Origin: Echinostoma caproni
Lineage: Eukaryota > Platyhelminthes > Trematoda > Plagiorchiida > Echinostomatidae
Reading direction: 5' to 3'
DNA: 64,000 bases
NCBI GenBank assembly: GCA_900618425.1
Contig: UZAN01039467.1
Location: forward strand, 22,846 to 86,845
Shown piece by piece: positions 13,030 to 26,212 of the stretch (position 1 is its first letter; every line of letters starts with the position of its first letter). The translations under genes were made by a program, and so were the position numbers. The notes under the pieces are model-generated. The model was not told where the DNA came from, ran no database searches, and was given only the letters and a program-made list of their open reading frames with translations.

Positions 13030-13510
13030 CTTGCACCTCATAATATGTTCCCAATCGACCAGGCTTCACAAAAATCTCCCCTTGAGGAAGCCCTGCTCAC
13101 TAAAGTTTTCCCCATCAGAGTGGAAGGACGAAAAACAACCATATGGGACTATAACTGGGTCGGTGAAACACTGGCAGTTCACTACACACCAAAACCTGCC
13201 TGGTTATGGCACTATTTACCGGCTCGATTGGGTATTGAGGTGTATTGGGCACCTTGGATATTTGACCCCGTCCAAAGAGTGTACGACCCACTGAACTGGA
13301 CAATGGTCCCCAATAGATTGGGGTTTTCACCCAGACCCCTCTACTTTGCCGGGCAGGCCTATGGTATCCCAAGGCTCCGATTGTGTACTCCCCAAGAAAA
13401 TTTCACCTGCCTTGGCCAGAACAACCTAGCAATATGGCACCCACGAGAAAACCACATTATTTTACCGTGATTTGTTTGGTTCACAGTCTGAACTCAGACG
13501 TATGTGAAAA
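13030..13510 (+). repeat. W-rich dispersed repeat, copy 1
   Basis: The segment aligns in the same orientation with the interior of the inverted-repeat element at 39,551-40,192. Shared blocks include CGATTGGG..T...GGTGTATT, GGGCACCTTGGA, GACCC.GTCCAAAG and GA.CTGGACA, ending near GATTTGTTTGG. This copy keeps an unbroken frame of 141 codons (13,045-13,470) containing GIEVYWAPWIFDPVQRVYDP. Tryptophan is frequent because of TGG-rich sequence. No known domain is visible. The terminal inverted repeats of the other copy are not found here. Confidence 0.65.
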
Positions 13511-16500
13511 TGTATAATAAATATATTAGGTTGAATGAGTCGTGGTCTCGATTGCACCTAGGAATTCCGATGTGAAGCGAACCCAATAGTGAATGGTTTG
13601 AATTGCAAACGGATGCAAGAAAATTTCAAATGACAACGTTTAGTCTAATCATGAAATGAGAAATTTAACTACAATTTGGATAAAGGCCTAATAACCTCAG
13701 AAACGTTGTTCTTTGGAGTTGTTGTCCCAAGGTTTTTAAATTAGCATAAGAGATTGATATGTAGTATGGCTGTGTTAGATGAAAGCGTGAATCGTATTTG
13801 CCATCACATTAAAGTTATGATATGAATTCCGAAATAATCTGTTGGATGATGAATATTACGAGGCCTCCTGTCTTCACTCTTCTAGAATAACGGAACCGCA
13901 TTCGACCGACCTCTTAGCGTCAGCAACATTTGTCTTCGAGGCGTGAACTTTGGTATCGACATTATCAATTAAGATTTATGCCACTACCAACCGAACGTGG
14001 TCAGAGTAATTGTTGCTATATATGTGCCGCCTGCATCTTTATCAAATAGAATTAATGGTTTAACCTCACGAGTTACTTAACGAGGATCAAACGTTTCTAA
14101 CCTCCAACAAACTACTTTCCTTCTTATTAAAAAGAAATCTCCTAATAAACCGAATTCAAAAGCTAGGCAGCACCCGGGGACAGCATAATCGGTTACAACA
14201 TCCCCTTCTTAAGATATCGTGCAACCTGAAAAGATATCGACTCGATTAAAACGTTCACTATGTACACCTTGTGTTTTTCAGTAATGATTTGACATCATTT
14301 AAATAAAAAACAAATAATAACTCATTAATAAGTAAGAGGATTTCTAAGCAGTGTTTGCACCACTGCGAAGGAAATTAGGCGATTGGACACTGGTTTTCGG
14401 CCAGTGATAAGCGTTTCGAGTGACTTCAGGACTTAGAGCTCTAATATCTGAACATGCTATCATCAATCTAGGTTGAATGTATAACTAGGCTTCTGAAGAG
14501 CGCTATACGGCGCTACAAGGAATAAATCAGGTCACACTAAACGGGTTAACTTTCAGCATTTTGTATGTTTACGCAGTGTATAAATCTCTATTTGAGCATC
14601 CGAAATGAATAATACATCTCTCGTGAAAGCAAATTTTCCATTACAAGATCAAACGTTCTACGAATAACTGAAATACAAAAAAGATGTGCCATACTGCTAT
14701 CTTGTAGATGGAACAGCATCCAAAGATATCAGAAGTGGAAATGTGTTTTAGGATTCGATAAAGTTTAATTAATTCCCCTTTTGTAAATATTGTTGTGTCA
14801 CAAATTATTCCATAAAAGTGCATGCAAACGAGAAAATCAACCAACACATCCTTATGACTGCCTCAATTTCGGGAACTTATTCTAAGGATCTTGGAAAACG
14901 ATTTGTAATGTATTGCTTTCACAGAAAGCAGAAATAAGGATGAAAAACAATCACGGTGATGGAAAAGGCATAGAAACAGTGATTCTGAGAACCAGTTTTG
15001 TAAGTAAAACTGTCCTCAATAACGTTTATTTAAAAAACATACAGTACATATACGCTGTTGTGACATGAATTATAGCTCGGCTTAATAGAAAAAACAACAG
15101 CAATCGAAGTTCTGGCCATTAAAAGCCGCACTGTTTGACAGTATATGATAATGAGAACCAGTTCAGATATTGAACGGAACATTTTCAATAAATTTTTCGG
15201 ACTTTGGGTATGAGGTAATGCAAAAATGATTTGACATTCGGTTAATATACGCTATCTTGAAATGGATGAAAATATTTAGAACCCGGGAAGGAGAACCAAA
15301 CAGTTCACCTTTGGCTTACAGTATTGGACTGGAATCGGGAAACATTGGAACAATAGTTCTGTGAGAAGTACAGGTTTTGATCGAACCCGCTCTGCATGAC
15401 TCTCATTTTGAAATGCATTCCAGTTTCCCGTGTCATGCCTCTATATCGATAACTGTGGGAAAATAGAATTCATTCTTAACTTTATCTTCCACTGCACGAA
15501 ATTCGTTGCACTGATCAGACAGGTTTTTGATAACTATCACTCTCGAAATACATCCACGGAAGTCATTTTTCACCGATAAAGGTTAGTAACGCATCCCACT
15601 CGAGGTGAGTCGTAGAAAATGTGTCGATCTTGTTAATTATTGTTTTTCACATCTATGCAGTTTGTGTATCGGTCATATCCGCCTATCAGCTGCGATTGGA
15701 ATGTAATCGAAAGCGTTTTTCTGTCTTAGAAACAGACGAATTAGTCGACTGCAAAGTATTTATCAGTGGTTAGGGTGCGCAGGTAATTGAGGAAACTGGC
15801 AAATATTGTTTAACGGTCACATTTTCGGGTTCCATGCTACAGTGGTCAAAAACAAAGATGGGTAAATAGAACATTGAAAAAAAGAAGTGTTATAACGGTA
15901 ACCTGCCGGTGGGCCATTTTATAATTAAATTTCGATTATGGTTTTCTACTGAAGCATTGTTATTTCACAACTACTGCACCAGCCATCATTATCGCAATTA
16001 TACATTTCTATAGCATCGAACCAATAAAACAAAAATATAAGTGAATATAATTGCAAATATGTTGCGTCTGATATGATGCGATATCACACTCAATTCCTTC
16101 AATGAAGCTCGAAACACCAAGTGTTGAGAGAAACCAATCTGACGATAGTCAGAGTGTTATACATCAGGGTAAGAGCTGAAATGCGTGGCAGGTGACATTT
16201 TTGTACAGGTCACAGTTGCAAATGGCATCTCACTTGAGAGAGAAAATTCTCTCAGTGCATACTTGCGTTAGCTAATAATTCATATGAACAGTTACTTGAA
16301 ATCCATGTTGGATAGCTCGGAAGAAGATTAAAATAAAATTTTCACTGTATATGTTTCCTTAAGCGATACACTGGACAATAATTTAAAAATAACTGGATAA
16401 ATAACGAGTGAAAAGTACTAAAGGTTTTTTAAGTCACACCTTGTCTATCCTAGGAACCAGCTGAGGTGACATCATCAGTGCTTGTGAAGTGGATTGATAT

Positions 16501-17756
16501 AAATGAACTACCTGGGATACACTATGTTTTTAGAAACTAGTGTTCTTTCTACAAAACAGTTTGATCAATTGTTGACTTCAGACAGGTTTTATGACTGAGC
16601 CATACGGTTTCAGAACATTAACGTAGGAAACAGAGTCTTCAATATTGATTTTTCTCAGTTATTTTTCTCATATACACTTGCATCGTCTATCCAAGTAGTT
16701 TCTTGCATTCAAACCAATACGTAGACCAATAAAACCATTTTCCTCTCATTCGTTCCCCGCGGTCGATTAGAATATCTGGTGGTATAAGGAACATGTTCCT
16801 GGACAAGACACATCAAATTATGTAATGGAACAAACACACGCACACACACGCACACCTCATGCGATTTATTTCCCTGTTTTTTGTGAGGAGCAAGTTACAG
16901 ATTGCTACAAATTTTCCCTAAGTTTCAACATCCTGAACTATAGATACAATAAGTTATCCAACAAGTGACCTATATTCCTTCTTGATGAAATTTGAAAACG
17001 CCCAGTTTCTATTCATTATATGTCAAACATAAAAAACGGATAATTGCATTTTCTTTCCAAATGATTGTTTGGTCTCAAATAACATCATAGGATGAACCAA
17101 TTTCTATGGCAACAAAAAACAATAATGCCAGAAAAATGTGTGTGCAAGGCCTCCCCAGTCGAACAACTTTTCAACGAATGAGCGCGTGATGAAAACCGCA
17201 GAAGGAAAAATAGGGAATACCAATACCAGATTAACCAATGTATCAAAATCACAATTGACATGCATCGTATTGAAGAAATTGCGGTTCTTGCTTAGATTAT
17301 CAGATTCCTAAAGAAATGTTTGGATGAGCCACAAATGAGAGAACAAAAGTAAGAAAGGAAAACTGATGATCACCTTCCCTCTGCGCTCCTGTTGAGAGGT
17401 CGTTTTCATGGCGGTTGAGCGCAGCGAACATTTATCAAACTATAACAGAAACCAGGCAAAAAAGGACGACTTTATTGACTCGTTCGCAGGAATGAAACAG
17501 CATCCTCTTCCGCTCTGTGGTAGCAACGAAGGTCATTGAGCGACATTTAGGGGGTGAGTGACGGCAGATTAAAGAATCTGTGTGAGGTTTTGTGGTACGG
17601 CAGGAATGGGTGCGGTATGTAGATGGGTGATGGTGGGAGTGACATCAATCCACTGAAGTGATGGTTGAGTTCCGTCCAATCGATTGACGCAATTTGAATC
17701 GCGGTATGGCACAGATGGATTATGCTCTATCGTGCAACTGGAAAATGAACAAACGG
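13511..17756. other. Stretch without supported gene
   Basis: AT-rich sequence with many stops in all frames. The only simple repeat of note is CA-rich sequence at 16,833-16,857. No transposon coding signature was recognised. Confidence 0.45.
16833..16857. repeat. CA microsatellite
   Basis: Interrupted (CA)n with CG steps: AACACACGCACACACACGCA and onward. Confidence 0.85.
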
Positions 17757-17930
17757 TCTGATAAGATGCCCGGTGTGCTTGCATTCTGTCCATGTGGTAA
17801 TGGGTTCGAACCCCGGCTACGTCGATGGAATTCGCACTACTAATGAGACCCAACCAGTCCGAAACAACTGTACAGTGCTTCATAGCGTTTCAGCTCACGT
17901 TTCTTTTGTTATGTTCACGATGAATTCCCT
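17757..17930 (+). repeat. tRNA-derived SINE, family 1 (copy a)
   Basis: The copy begins TGATAAGATGCCCGGTG, carries a perfect B-box-like GGGTTCGAACCCC at about 17,800, then GAATTCGCACTACTAATGAG, ACCCAACCAGTCCGAAACA and CTGTACAGTGCTTCATAGC. It ends near GATGAATTCCC. The same order occurs inverted at 53,670-53,855 and, with a decayed head, at 34,252-34,446. Pol III promoter-like head plus a non-tRNA body is the standard SINE layout. Confidence 0.7.
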
Positions 17931-18099
17931 CTTTGTTTTCTCCGGTTCACCTCGCACCCTCACCGTCCGTGGTGTCAGGGTAACTAATTTTGAGATAGCA
18001 ACCTGCAGTTTGTCACCAAGAATTTCTGCGTAGTATTCACCTGCTAGTTTCCTAAAGTAAATAGATGTATATGTGCGGACAATTGCCTTCACTCGTCAT

Positions 18100-18515
18100 T
18101 TTAGCATTTCGCATTTTGTTTATCGTTACGTAGCTTTGCTCACGATGTGAAAGGTTTTGTAATCTGGAGGTACGCCGTCATGTGTTTGGGAGTCTATCAG
18201 AGATAAACCTTCTAGCACATCGAATTGAAATTTCTAGAATTCGCTGTCTGCGGCACGCATTGCGTATACCCAGGTGTGGTCTACAACACCGTGCTTTATT
18301 CGCTGTATCCGCTTCGGGCTGGAAGAAACCACGTGGAGTTCAACAGATGGCGTGGACACGGGTATGAAGAAATTCACAGAACCATCAGGTAGAGTAGGTG
18401 TCTCAGGCCTTTCAGGTTGGGGTCTGAAAGACTCCACAGATGGTTGATTGAAGACATGGAATGAGGTGGCAGCGAACCGACATCAGTGGCGTTCTTGTTG
18501 TTATTTCTTATCTGG
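18100..18515 (+). mobile_element. RTE-like LINE 3' end (ORF C-terminus)
   Basis: Translation gives CNLEVRRHVFG, then RIEISRIRCLRHALRIP, HRALFAVSASGWKKPRG, LSGWGLKDSTDG and NEVAANRHQWRSCCYFL. It has one in-frame stop and a frame change between the second and fourth blocks. This LRHVLRMP...RRAL...GW+RPRG...L.GWG.+D...W...AANR.QWR pattern is the characteristic C-terminal tail of RTE-class reverse transcriptases that are abundant in flukes. The palm domain is missing, so the copy is 5'-truncated. A second copy, inverted, lies at 21,190-21,900. Confidence 0.8.
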
Positions 18516-19152
18516 CCATAATGCTTGAAACGGTTTGAATGTAGTGTTCGATGGTGAAATCTGTGTTTACCATAGAGGTTTACCTTCTTTCTCCCTAAAA
18601 AGTAGGTCCTATTCCTGTCTACTTCAATTATTACCAATAACCTTTTTTGCATTGTGGGGCTTGCATTGATCAATGAAGTTCGCGCCACTGTATTTCGTTG
18701 TACGGTGATGATGATGATGAGAAGCTTTGTTTGCTAATAACAAAAATCGAAATATGATAAACTTATGTTTTAATGGATGCTTCCTCGACTTCCCAATGAT
18801 TCCCTTATGATCAACAAACTACTTAGATAGTTTTAGATATTATTCTTAAAAAGTGTGTCAAATGTATAAAATGGACTTTCATCTGTTCTATGTCCATACA
18901 GCAGAACACGTTTGATTCCAGGAACTATTTCGTAATCTTTCCTCATGATGCTACAACAACCATTAAGTTTCTTATCTATTTATTGAATTCAACATAGTTC
19001 TGCGTTTCTATGGTGGAAAGATCGGTAACCTCATTATCACTTGAACCCATCCACCAAAACATTCTGCAGTACCCGCTTTACCACATGCGCTGTAGGACCA
19101 CAATCACAAAAACCATTCATCATCCTACAAAAGCTATCATTCAAATTTGCTA

Positions 19153-19380
19153 TTACACAGTTGACTTGAAATGAATGAGACCACGACCAATTTTGGGCTT
19201 CTTTTGGATAAGTAAACGGAGAAAGGATGGAGCAGTCGGGGATCGCAGTCGATCACACCAGTTCTGGGGTATAACCGCGTCACCAATATAAACATCTAAA
19301 CTTGGGACCTTGTTCGACCAGCGATTCTCACAAAGAAGTAAAGTACCGGGTGGAGAAACAGACAAAAGTATAAAAAGCAT
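19153..19380 (-). CDS. Possible small secreted peptide (or first exon)
   Basis: The minus-strand ATG at 19,380 opens 75 codons. The start MLFILLSVSPPGTLLLC is a plausible signal peptide. It is followed by ENRWSNKVPSLDVYIGD and AVIPQNWCDRL and a basic end (QKKPKIGRG). A polypyrimidine-like stretch and GTAACAG lie just upstream, so it could instead be an internal exon starting there. No homologue is recognised, and chance cannot be excluded at this length. Confidence 0.25.
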   Translation of the reverse strand: MLFILLSVSPPGTLLLCENRWSNKVPSLDVYIGDAVIPQNWCDRLRSPTAPSFLRLLIQKKPKIGRGLIHFKSTV

Positions 19381-21189
19381 ACAAATAGTAATACTGTTAC
19401 CCAAAGAAGCATTAAACTTATGTTTTTGAATGCGTTATACCGATTGGTGGTACGCTAGAAGCCATAAAATATGACAGATTGAATTTTATCTTCTTGTATT
19501 TTTATCTATTTCAATCTGGTTTACCGAAAATCCTGCATTGGGGTTAGTCACAAAAGAGTTACAGCTCGGGCAACTAATTTATACGACTACAAACCAACCT
19601 CACTAAATCAAGTTTGAAGTGTATTTCAGAGAAAAAAAACAATCATGGGTATTGTACAATGCAATCATTGTCTTTCTGTCGATGAAAGCAACACAGTACT
19701 GAGTACATCAAATTGCATTCTTCAATTTATTTTCCGCTTTAGTTTTGTTTGTCAAGTTGCCATGGTAATCAGTTTGTACTCCAATCAAACTCGTTGTAAG
19801 TGGTAACCAGCACAATAGCTACGTGATAGTATTAACTCAAACCGCTGCACTAGAATATAGAATAGGCAAAACAATTGAAAAATGATAAACTGTTAATCCT
19901 ATATATCATCCTATCGTTTATCTCCAGGTTATATTTCTGACTAAGTTCCACGTCTTACCTCGTTTAAGGTTTTTTATGGATAGACGGAGAGAGTTACTTG
20001 ATTATCTAACAACCAAATTTCAGTGCGAAAAAATACTGAATGTTTACGTTACTGGTTGCATCAGTGCTTTCACCACGACCTGTTTTTGCGGACTTATTCG
20101 ACCCAAACGTGTATACAGATAAATCAAATATTAATAAATAATACTAGTTTGTTCTGTAGCAGCTTTCACAGTCACAATCGTTTACAAAAACCAGAATTCA
20201 GCAACCAGGAATTCTTGCAAATTGCCAGGTAGAATTTCTATTTCATACCGCCACAATGATAAGGGACTTGCAGAAATACTGGTGTGTGATGACACGGTGT
20301 GACTATTCAAGAGGGTATGTCGAGCCTACTCTGAAACAAGCACATATGTGTGAAACTAGGGTCAATGTTGGAGATATCTCACATTTTTTTGTATTTTGAA
20401 GGGGTAAGTCTGGTCGCAAAACTGAGTTAGATCACAATACCCTCTGATCACCACACTTCGCGTGTGTAACAGAAGGNNNNNNNNNNNNNNNNNNNNNNNN
20501 NNNNNNNNNNNNNNNNNNNNNNNNNNNNNNNNNNNNNNNNNNNNNNNNNNNNNNNNNNNNNNNNNNNNNNNNNNNNNNNNNNNNNNNNNNNNNNNNNNNN
20601 NNNNNNNNNNNNNNNNNNNNNNNNNNNNNNNNNNNNNNNNNNNNNNNNNNNNNNNNNNNNNNNNNNNNNNNNNNNNNNNNNNNNNNNNNNNNNNNNNNNN
20701 NNNNNNNNNNNNNNNNNNNNNNNNNNNNNNNNNNNNNNNNNNNNNNNNNNNNNNNNNNNNNNNNNNNNNNNNNNNNNNNNNNNNNNNNNNNNNNNNNNNN
20801 NNNNNNNNNNNNNNNNNNNNNNNNNNNNNNNNNNNNNNNNNNNNNNNNNNNNNNNNNNNNNNNNNNNNNNNNNNNNNNNNNNNNNNNNNNNNNNNNNNNN
20901 NTAACAGAAGGTTAACAAATAGGTTCCTTATTGTGCTCCTCTATAGAAATCGGTGGGATAAGTGAAAACGTCCACTGATTCACTTAGCTTTCATTTCCAT
21001 TGAGGACATTTATTACCCATTCTTTGCATACGCGGCCCCAAAAGAACCATGGGTTGAACACGAAACATAAACGAGATAAAAATAGTTTATTGCACGCTAT
21101 TTTGACGGTTTTGTTTTCGGGTTGCACACTGGAAACCAGGGATTCATGCCACTTAATTCGGTTCAATGTCCTATCCTACAGCTTCTTCA
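19381..21189. other. Non-coding stretch with assembly gap
   Basis: AT-rich, no supported gene. N run 20,477-20,901 (425 N). The 10 bases TAACAGAAGG directly before and directly after it are identical. Confidence 0.5.
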
Positions 21190-21900
21190 ACCAAATCAAT
21201 CTAAATATTCGGGGCCAGAGCCGGAAAACCCCAAAGGAAGCCAAATCCAAGTACAATCTCTTTAACCCTCTATGCCACTTCATAGCCTACCTACCTCACT
21301 GTTTCTTCCAGCCCGGACCAATGTCGGCATTTAGCACACGCTATGCCAGACGTCTCTTAGGCATTCGTATGATGTGCCTCAGCTGCCGCAGACGATGCCG
21401 TGAAATGGTTTTACACAAGTCGTTTAATTCCATCGATATTCACGCGGTGCTCCCACCATACGTGGGTGGTGTTACACAGATAACGGTTGTCGAAGACGGA
21501 TAGTCGTTCGAAATGATCTGCTCAGAGAGGCCAGGTATTGCAAACGTAGAGCATACCGTTACGCAATACACAATCCCCCTTAGTGAAAGGGATTTGTCGC
21601 GCCGGTACTAGAGACGCCGCGCGCGTTTAGAAATCTCCCAGCTTGCACCTCCCTGGTCACTATGCATTGCTTTTGACTGCTTCCAGAGTGTGGATATTCC
21701 ACAAAAATGCAACAACACCTAGCACTTTGAAAGACATATCATAACAAATAATCTCAATTGTCAAAGGATTCACTGAGTATTGAATCGCCGGTGCATTGTC
21801 AACGAGCAGGGCAATATCGTCGGCATACTCTAAGTCTACGATTCTGTCTCCAAGACGAAGATCAACGCTAGCGTGTGTTACGTAATCAACATTCTTTAGG
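21190..21900 (-). mobile_element. RTE-like LINE reverse transcriptase and C-terminal relic
   Basis: On the minus strand the RT palm reads VDLRLGDRIVDLEYADDIAL, with YADD at 21,827-21,816. It is followed by NGMLYVCNTWPL, then ERLSVFDNRYLCNT, then LRQLRHIIRMPKRRLA, IGPGWKKQ, WHRGLKRL and ASFGVFRLSG. The order is that of an RTE-type ORF: palm, YG.E.WPLR-like block, FDHRCLR-like block and GWKK tail. Stops interrupt several blocks, so it is inactive. The plus-strand 167-codon frame at 21,000-21,503 overlaps this tail antisense and is not a gene. Confidence 0.85.
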
Positions 21901-23974
21901 TTGCGTCATGGTTATCTGAACAAGCGATTTTCTCTTCACTTGATTATAGGAGTTTGAGAACAGTGGTGATATAAGTTATCCGGCTGTGATATTTCCACGA
22001 GACCAGTGCCATGTAGAGCAGAGTAGGCCCTAACGATGATATGGTTCACTAGTTCAATTGCTAATCAGATTAAAATGATATTATATCAATCGTATTTACA
22101 AAACGGATACTACTTTAAACACTACCCATCGAAATGTACTCAAAAGTGATAGTTAACGATTTAGTTTATCTCTGTCTGAAATCTACAGCACCCCGGGAAT
22201 CTTGAGGTGTCCAGTATAAGGTGCATATTTCGGTGTTCACGCATTAAATGATCAAACCAAAGATGAACATTGCACCTTGACAGTAAGTTTTCACATTTAG
22301 GGCGTCTTGTGTGACAAGGACATGAACTGTGGACGACACAATGTACTCTAGTCTATTCCGCAAATTTTTACGCCGCATAGTCAGGACACCACAAAATAGT
22401 GTGAATAAATTTGTTCACTTAACAGCCACTTGACAAAAAGGTCAATGTTAACACTATTTGTGATTAGTTTATGGTTGATTTAGGTCAAAGTATTAAGAAA
22501 GAACGTTCTAACACAGCCAATAGTTTGAACTAACTTTGTAATATGCTCACAAAGCTTTATTCTTCAATCTCTGCAGTCCAAACACAAATAAATGTCTTAC
22601 TCTGTGTGATGTTTATTCGAAATCTGCTTTAAATCCGTTCATTTGTGTGCGTAAATTTGCTTTGTTCCATTCGCAATGCATGAGAAAACTGCACAAACAG
22701 TTTTGCTTATCTGAATTGAAGGCAAATATCAATCGTTGGACAAACAAAAGAGTATGACAAACCTTGTTTGGAATAAAAAGTATCCCGGAAGGGACAGTGG
22801 ACATTGACTACTGATGATCCCGAATAAGAACGGAACTCGGATCTAGTGCTTCCGAATGTGGTTGCCTAGAAAAGCTGGAGATTGTGCGTGAAGGTGAATT
22901 CTGAACAATAGTCAGTTCCAATCAATCAGTACCAATTAGCCCCCAACACTGCTCACAAATACCTGAATTAAATATGAATTTGATTATCAAACCTTTACAG
23001 TCAAATTGAACTAACAAAAGTAATTGGGAAGTAATTGGGTTCAGGTGTTGGAATAAAATATTAGAGGTCAATGATCAACAGCACACGTGAAGAGGAGGAA
23101 CAAATTTCACTACCTAGAGTTCTTCTGTTCGTATGTGAACGGTTTACGCAATCGTTGACATTTTTCCGCCTCATCAGTCGTCAATGGGCGGACTTGTCCT
23201 ATTTTGATCAAAGATATTCGAGGGCTTTGAAAAAAATGACGATGATTGCCTCCGATTTTGATAGCGTTTTAATTCGAACACTCCTGCAATAGTTTCGGGT
23301 TGGGGGAGGTAGATGATGGTTAAAACCAAATAAATATTCACCAGCCAACCACTCTCGACCACGTGTGCAATCACTAGATGATTCACGTCTAACTAGGTGA
23401 TGTTTACTGATTTACCAGTGATCGATGTGCCTACAACGACGAATGTTCGGTCTGAACGTTAAAACGAGACGCAATAGGATGCGATATAATACCGATGTTA
23501 TTTGTGCAGTTCCACTTATATTTTTTTCATTGTGCTTTGAGGCCGGTACAACCGGGCGCACAACGGATTGCGCAAGTGAATTATTCTAGTTTTTGAAGCG
23601 GGAAAGAATTGCCGTGTGTAATTGCAAGACACAAAGGTATGAGTTATAAAACCGATCAAGTAAACACCGCGAGGCAAAGCTACTGAGGACGTCACCGTAC
23701 TCACAAATGTCTAAACTTATTGAGCACATGTGGAGCTTAATTAAGACCGAAATCCAGAGGCGTTTGATTAATAGATATCCCAGTATGCTTCAAAAGGGAT
23801 CCTGATGGGGTAATCAGTCGAACAGAATTTCGAATCAAGTTCTTGGAACAGTCGGTTACGATGCTCGTTGCGCTAGTTTTGTGCTAGATTCACAGACATT
23901 TTGCGCACCGATTCTTAAAATGGTGAAAAGGAACTTCTAGGTTGACCATAAGCATCCAGTGACATCGTTTTCGT
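21901..23974. other. Stretch without supported gene
   Basis: AT-rich. A 73-codon plus-strand frame with an acidic start (MINSTREEEEQISL, 23,071-23,292) is the most protein-like piece. It has no recognisable domain and is left uncalled. Confidence 0.4.
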
Positions 23975-24245
23975 GTGGTACAGTGGCTTAGTTTATGTCA
24001 CCGATGTGCTTTAGACCCTATGGTCCGAGATTGGCACCCCGCCATCACCATCGCCACCCATCTTTGTTGGTAGGCAGCTTTGCTGTCATCCGGTTCCATA
24101 ANGTTCCATAACACGACTAACCTAGTATGGTCTTATGTGTTTCTTCACTTCAAGTCCCCCGGGGCTTAATTTAACCGTTTTAATCGATGAGAGGCAGGTC
24201 CTCGTGACTATGGAGTCCATCCAAACTGCTATTCATCACACTTAC
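23975..24245 (+). repeat. tRNA-like SINE, family 2 (copy a)
   Basis: GTGGTACAGTGGCTTAG (A-box-like) is followed by GTGCTTTAGACCCTATGGTC, then CCCGGGGCTTAATTTAACCG, GCAGGTCCTCGTGACTATGG and CTGCTATTCATCACAC-like sequence. The same order is found inverted at 36,440-36,615. A single N at 24,102 sits between two identical 9-mers (GTTCCATAA). Confidence 0.65.
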
Positions 24246-25570
24246 TAACTCACTTTCAACGGCCAATATGATTAAAAGTGTGCTCTTCTTGTTCCGCCCA
24301 TCTACACAAACACGAGTGGAAACGAGGACAAAGAAGAGGTTACCCATTTATAGATTAAATGTCTCGCAACAGTCCTCTTATTCTCATAGTTTCAAAACAG
24401 TGGGGGGAATGACGACTCCCTATCAGGTAACTATATAGAAATGTCTTATATAACTATGGTACGGTAAACTAACGACCGCTATGTAGTTTTGTAAGAAATC
24501 TTGGTTTAAATTGAATTCAGTCAGTGAAATTCCAATTCAGCAGCTATATTGGGAGACTCTGTGGCTGTACCAGTGCCGGTGGGATGTGTTATGTCAACTG
24601 AATTACGCGTGTTTGTAAAGTCCAAAATGTAAGTATGAAAGGTTTTGCTTGTTTGGCCGAGCATGGATAAAATGCATTGTGTAAGACAGGTAACCATATC
24701 CACGTAGGAACGACGCTTAAAACAGGTGAACCGATTGAAATTCTGACTTTATGAGCATATCTAAGAAAAACATCCGATGTTCTTTTCCGTCAAAATATCT
24801 TGCATTTCTGCCGGTAGATTCCTACAGCCTGTTTTGGGTGTCCCCAAGGTGGTCATCACTTGTTTGCTCACTCTGCTTATTAACAGCCTGCTAGTAAAAC
24901 ATGTCCTCCGTAATTTAATGGAAATACGTTTTCTGGAAAAGATTAGCTCAATTAATCAAAGGAACCGACTGCGTTCTGCTTCGTTCACTTCTACGGTTAA
25001 TCCAAGAATGGGCGAACAGCACGTGTTGTTATTGCTAGATAATTGATGAAACGCAGCCCAGTCGCCAAATCTCACCGCCATAAGACCAACCCATGCTGCT
25101 GAACCAATGTGGTTATTCCAAAAGACACAGGATCCACAAATGATAAAGGCAGTGCTTGGACTACAGCGTAAGCACAAAACCCTACTTGATCGTAGTTACC
25201 GTGGTAACATTTGCCTTTTGAGCTATCATCAACATTCGAGTATGTACTTTAACTGGCGTGCCCACGAAACTGCGTCACACTCAGGGTCAGCCCGACATAG
25301 ATGACTAGCGCAAATCGCACGGCTTCATCGATCCACCAAATCGAAATCCGTCAGCGAGTTTGGAAAAATCAAAGACCAATGTATGCCTCATTTCAAAACA
25401 GAAAGATCTTGGCAAGACAGTTGGTCAATCCAGGGCCAGAAAAAAAGCGCTTGATCAATCGACCAGTGAGGTGCACTAAACTGAAATGAATCCCACCACG
25501 GTATTTTTTTCCTAATTCAAAATGATGCTTTCTCAAATCAATCTCAAAATTATTTAGTTATTGTGACGTT
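24246..25570. other. Stretch with weak exon-like frames only
   Basis: A plus-strand 89-codon frame at 24,777-25,046 contains a hydrophobic segment (VVITCLLTLLINSLLV). Two further short frames follow to 25,489. Splice borders and families are not clear, so no gene is called. Confidence 0.35.
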
Positions 25571-25987
25571 TTAGGTTTCGAAATATTCTGGAATTGGAGC
25601 TTCAATGACAGCTTTTTTAATTCTTTTTTGTACGCATTCGTTTCGGTCTTTCAAACCAGTCACTGTCAGCAATGTTTCCGGATATCGATTTTCCATTAAC
25701 ATCTTCCGCACTAATGATAGTTCTGTTTCTACAGCGTGTTGGAAGTAAATGGATTGCTCTACATCGGAGACAACTGACCACATTTCTCTTCATGCCGAGG
25801 GATAGAAAGCTATGAAATTTGTTGTGCTTTCCGTTTCATGTGATCCACTTTTCGCGTAATACGTATATTCGCAGTCCCGCCAAACTAACTCCAACGAATT
25901 TTGATTCGTTGTTTTCTTCCGTCTCAGATCCAAAGCGCATCGCTGATTGGCCACATTAAGTTTCAATGCATCTCTCAGGTCGGACAC
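25571..25987 (-). mobile_element. Possible retroelement relic (PLE-like)
   Basis: Two adjoining minus-strand frames are separated by a stop. The downstream one contains VETELSLVRKMLMENRYPET and KKAVIEAPIPEY. The ...L..L+..L..N.YP... pattern is reminiscent of the segment joining RT and endonuclease in Penelope-like elements, but no catalytic motif is visible. A host gene exon is the alternative. Confidence 0.3.
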
Positions 25988-26139
25988 ATAAAATCAAATG
26001 AATACTACAAGCTTTTACTAATTTCCTACAATTCTTGTTAGTTAAAGCATAGAGCCGTCAAAAGAATTGTATCACTTATGGGTATTATTATGACAAAGTT
26101 ACAGACCGGTTGATTACACACAGTCACTAGAAATTGCGG

Positions 26140-26212
26140 TCATTACCATAGATACGTGGACGACGTGTTTTTATGCTCCAACATTTTGTGTACTGTGTTT
26201 TCCTTGAAAAAA
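26140..26212 (+). mobile_element. Reverse transcriptase palm scrap (YVDD)
   Basis: The plus strand reads YHRYVDDVFLCSN, with YVDD at 26,153-26,164, then a stop within about 16 codons. RYVDD+F is the palm motif of Penelope-like and some other RTs. No flanking RT blocks are preserved. Confidence 0.5.

Noticed and set aside
17569..17883. Minus-strand 104-codon frame
   Set aside because: It overlaps the tRNA-derived SINE in antisense and has no independent signature.
21000..21503. Plus-strand 167-codon open frame
   Set aside because: It lies antisense to RTE-like LINE C-terminal coding sequence on the minus strand, which explains its composition.
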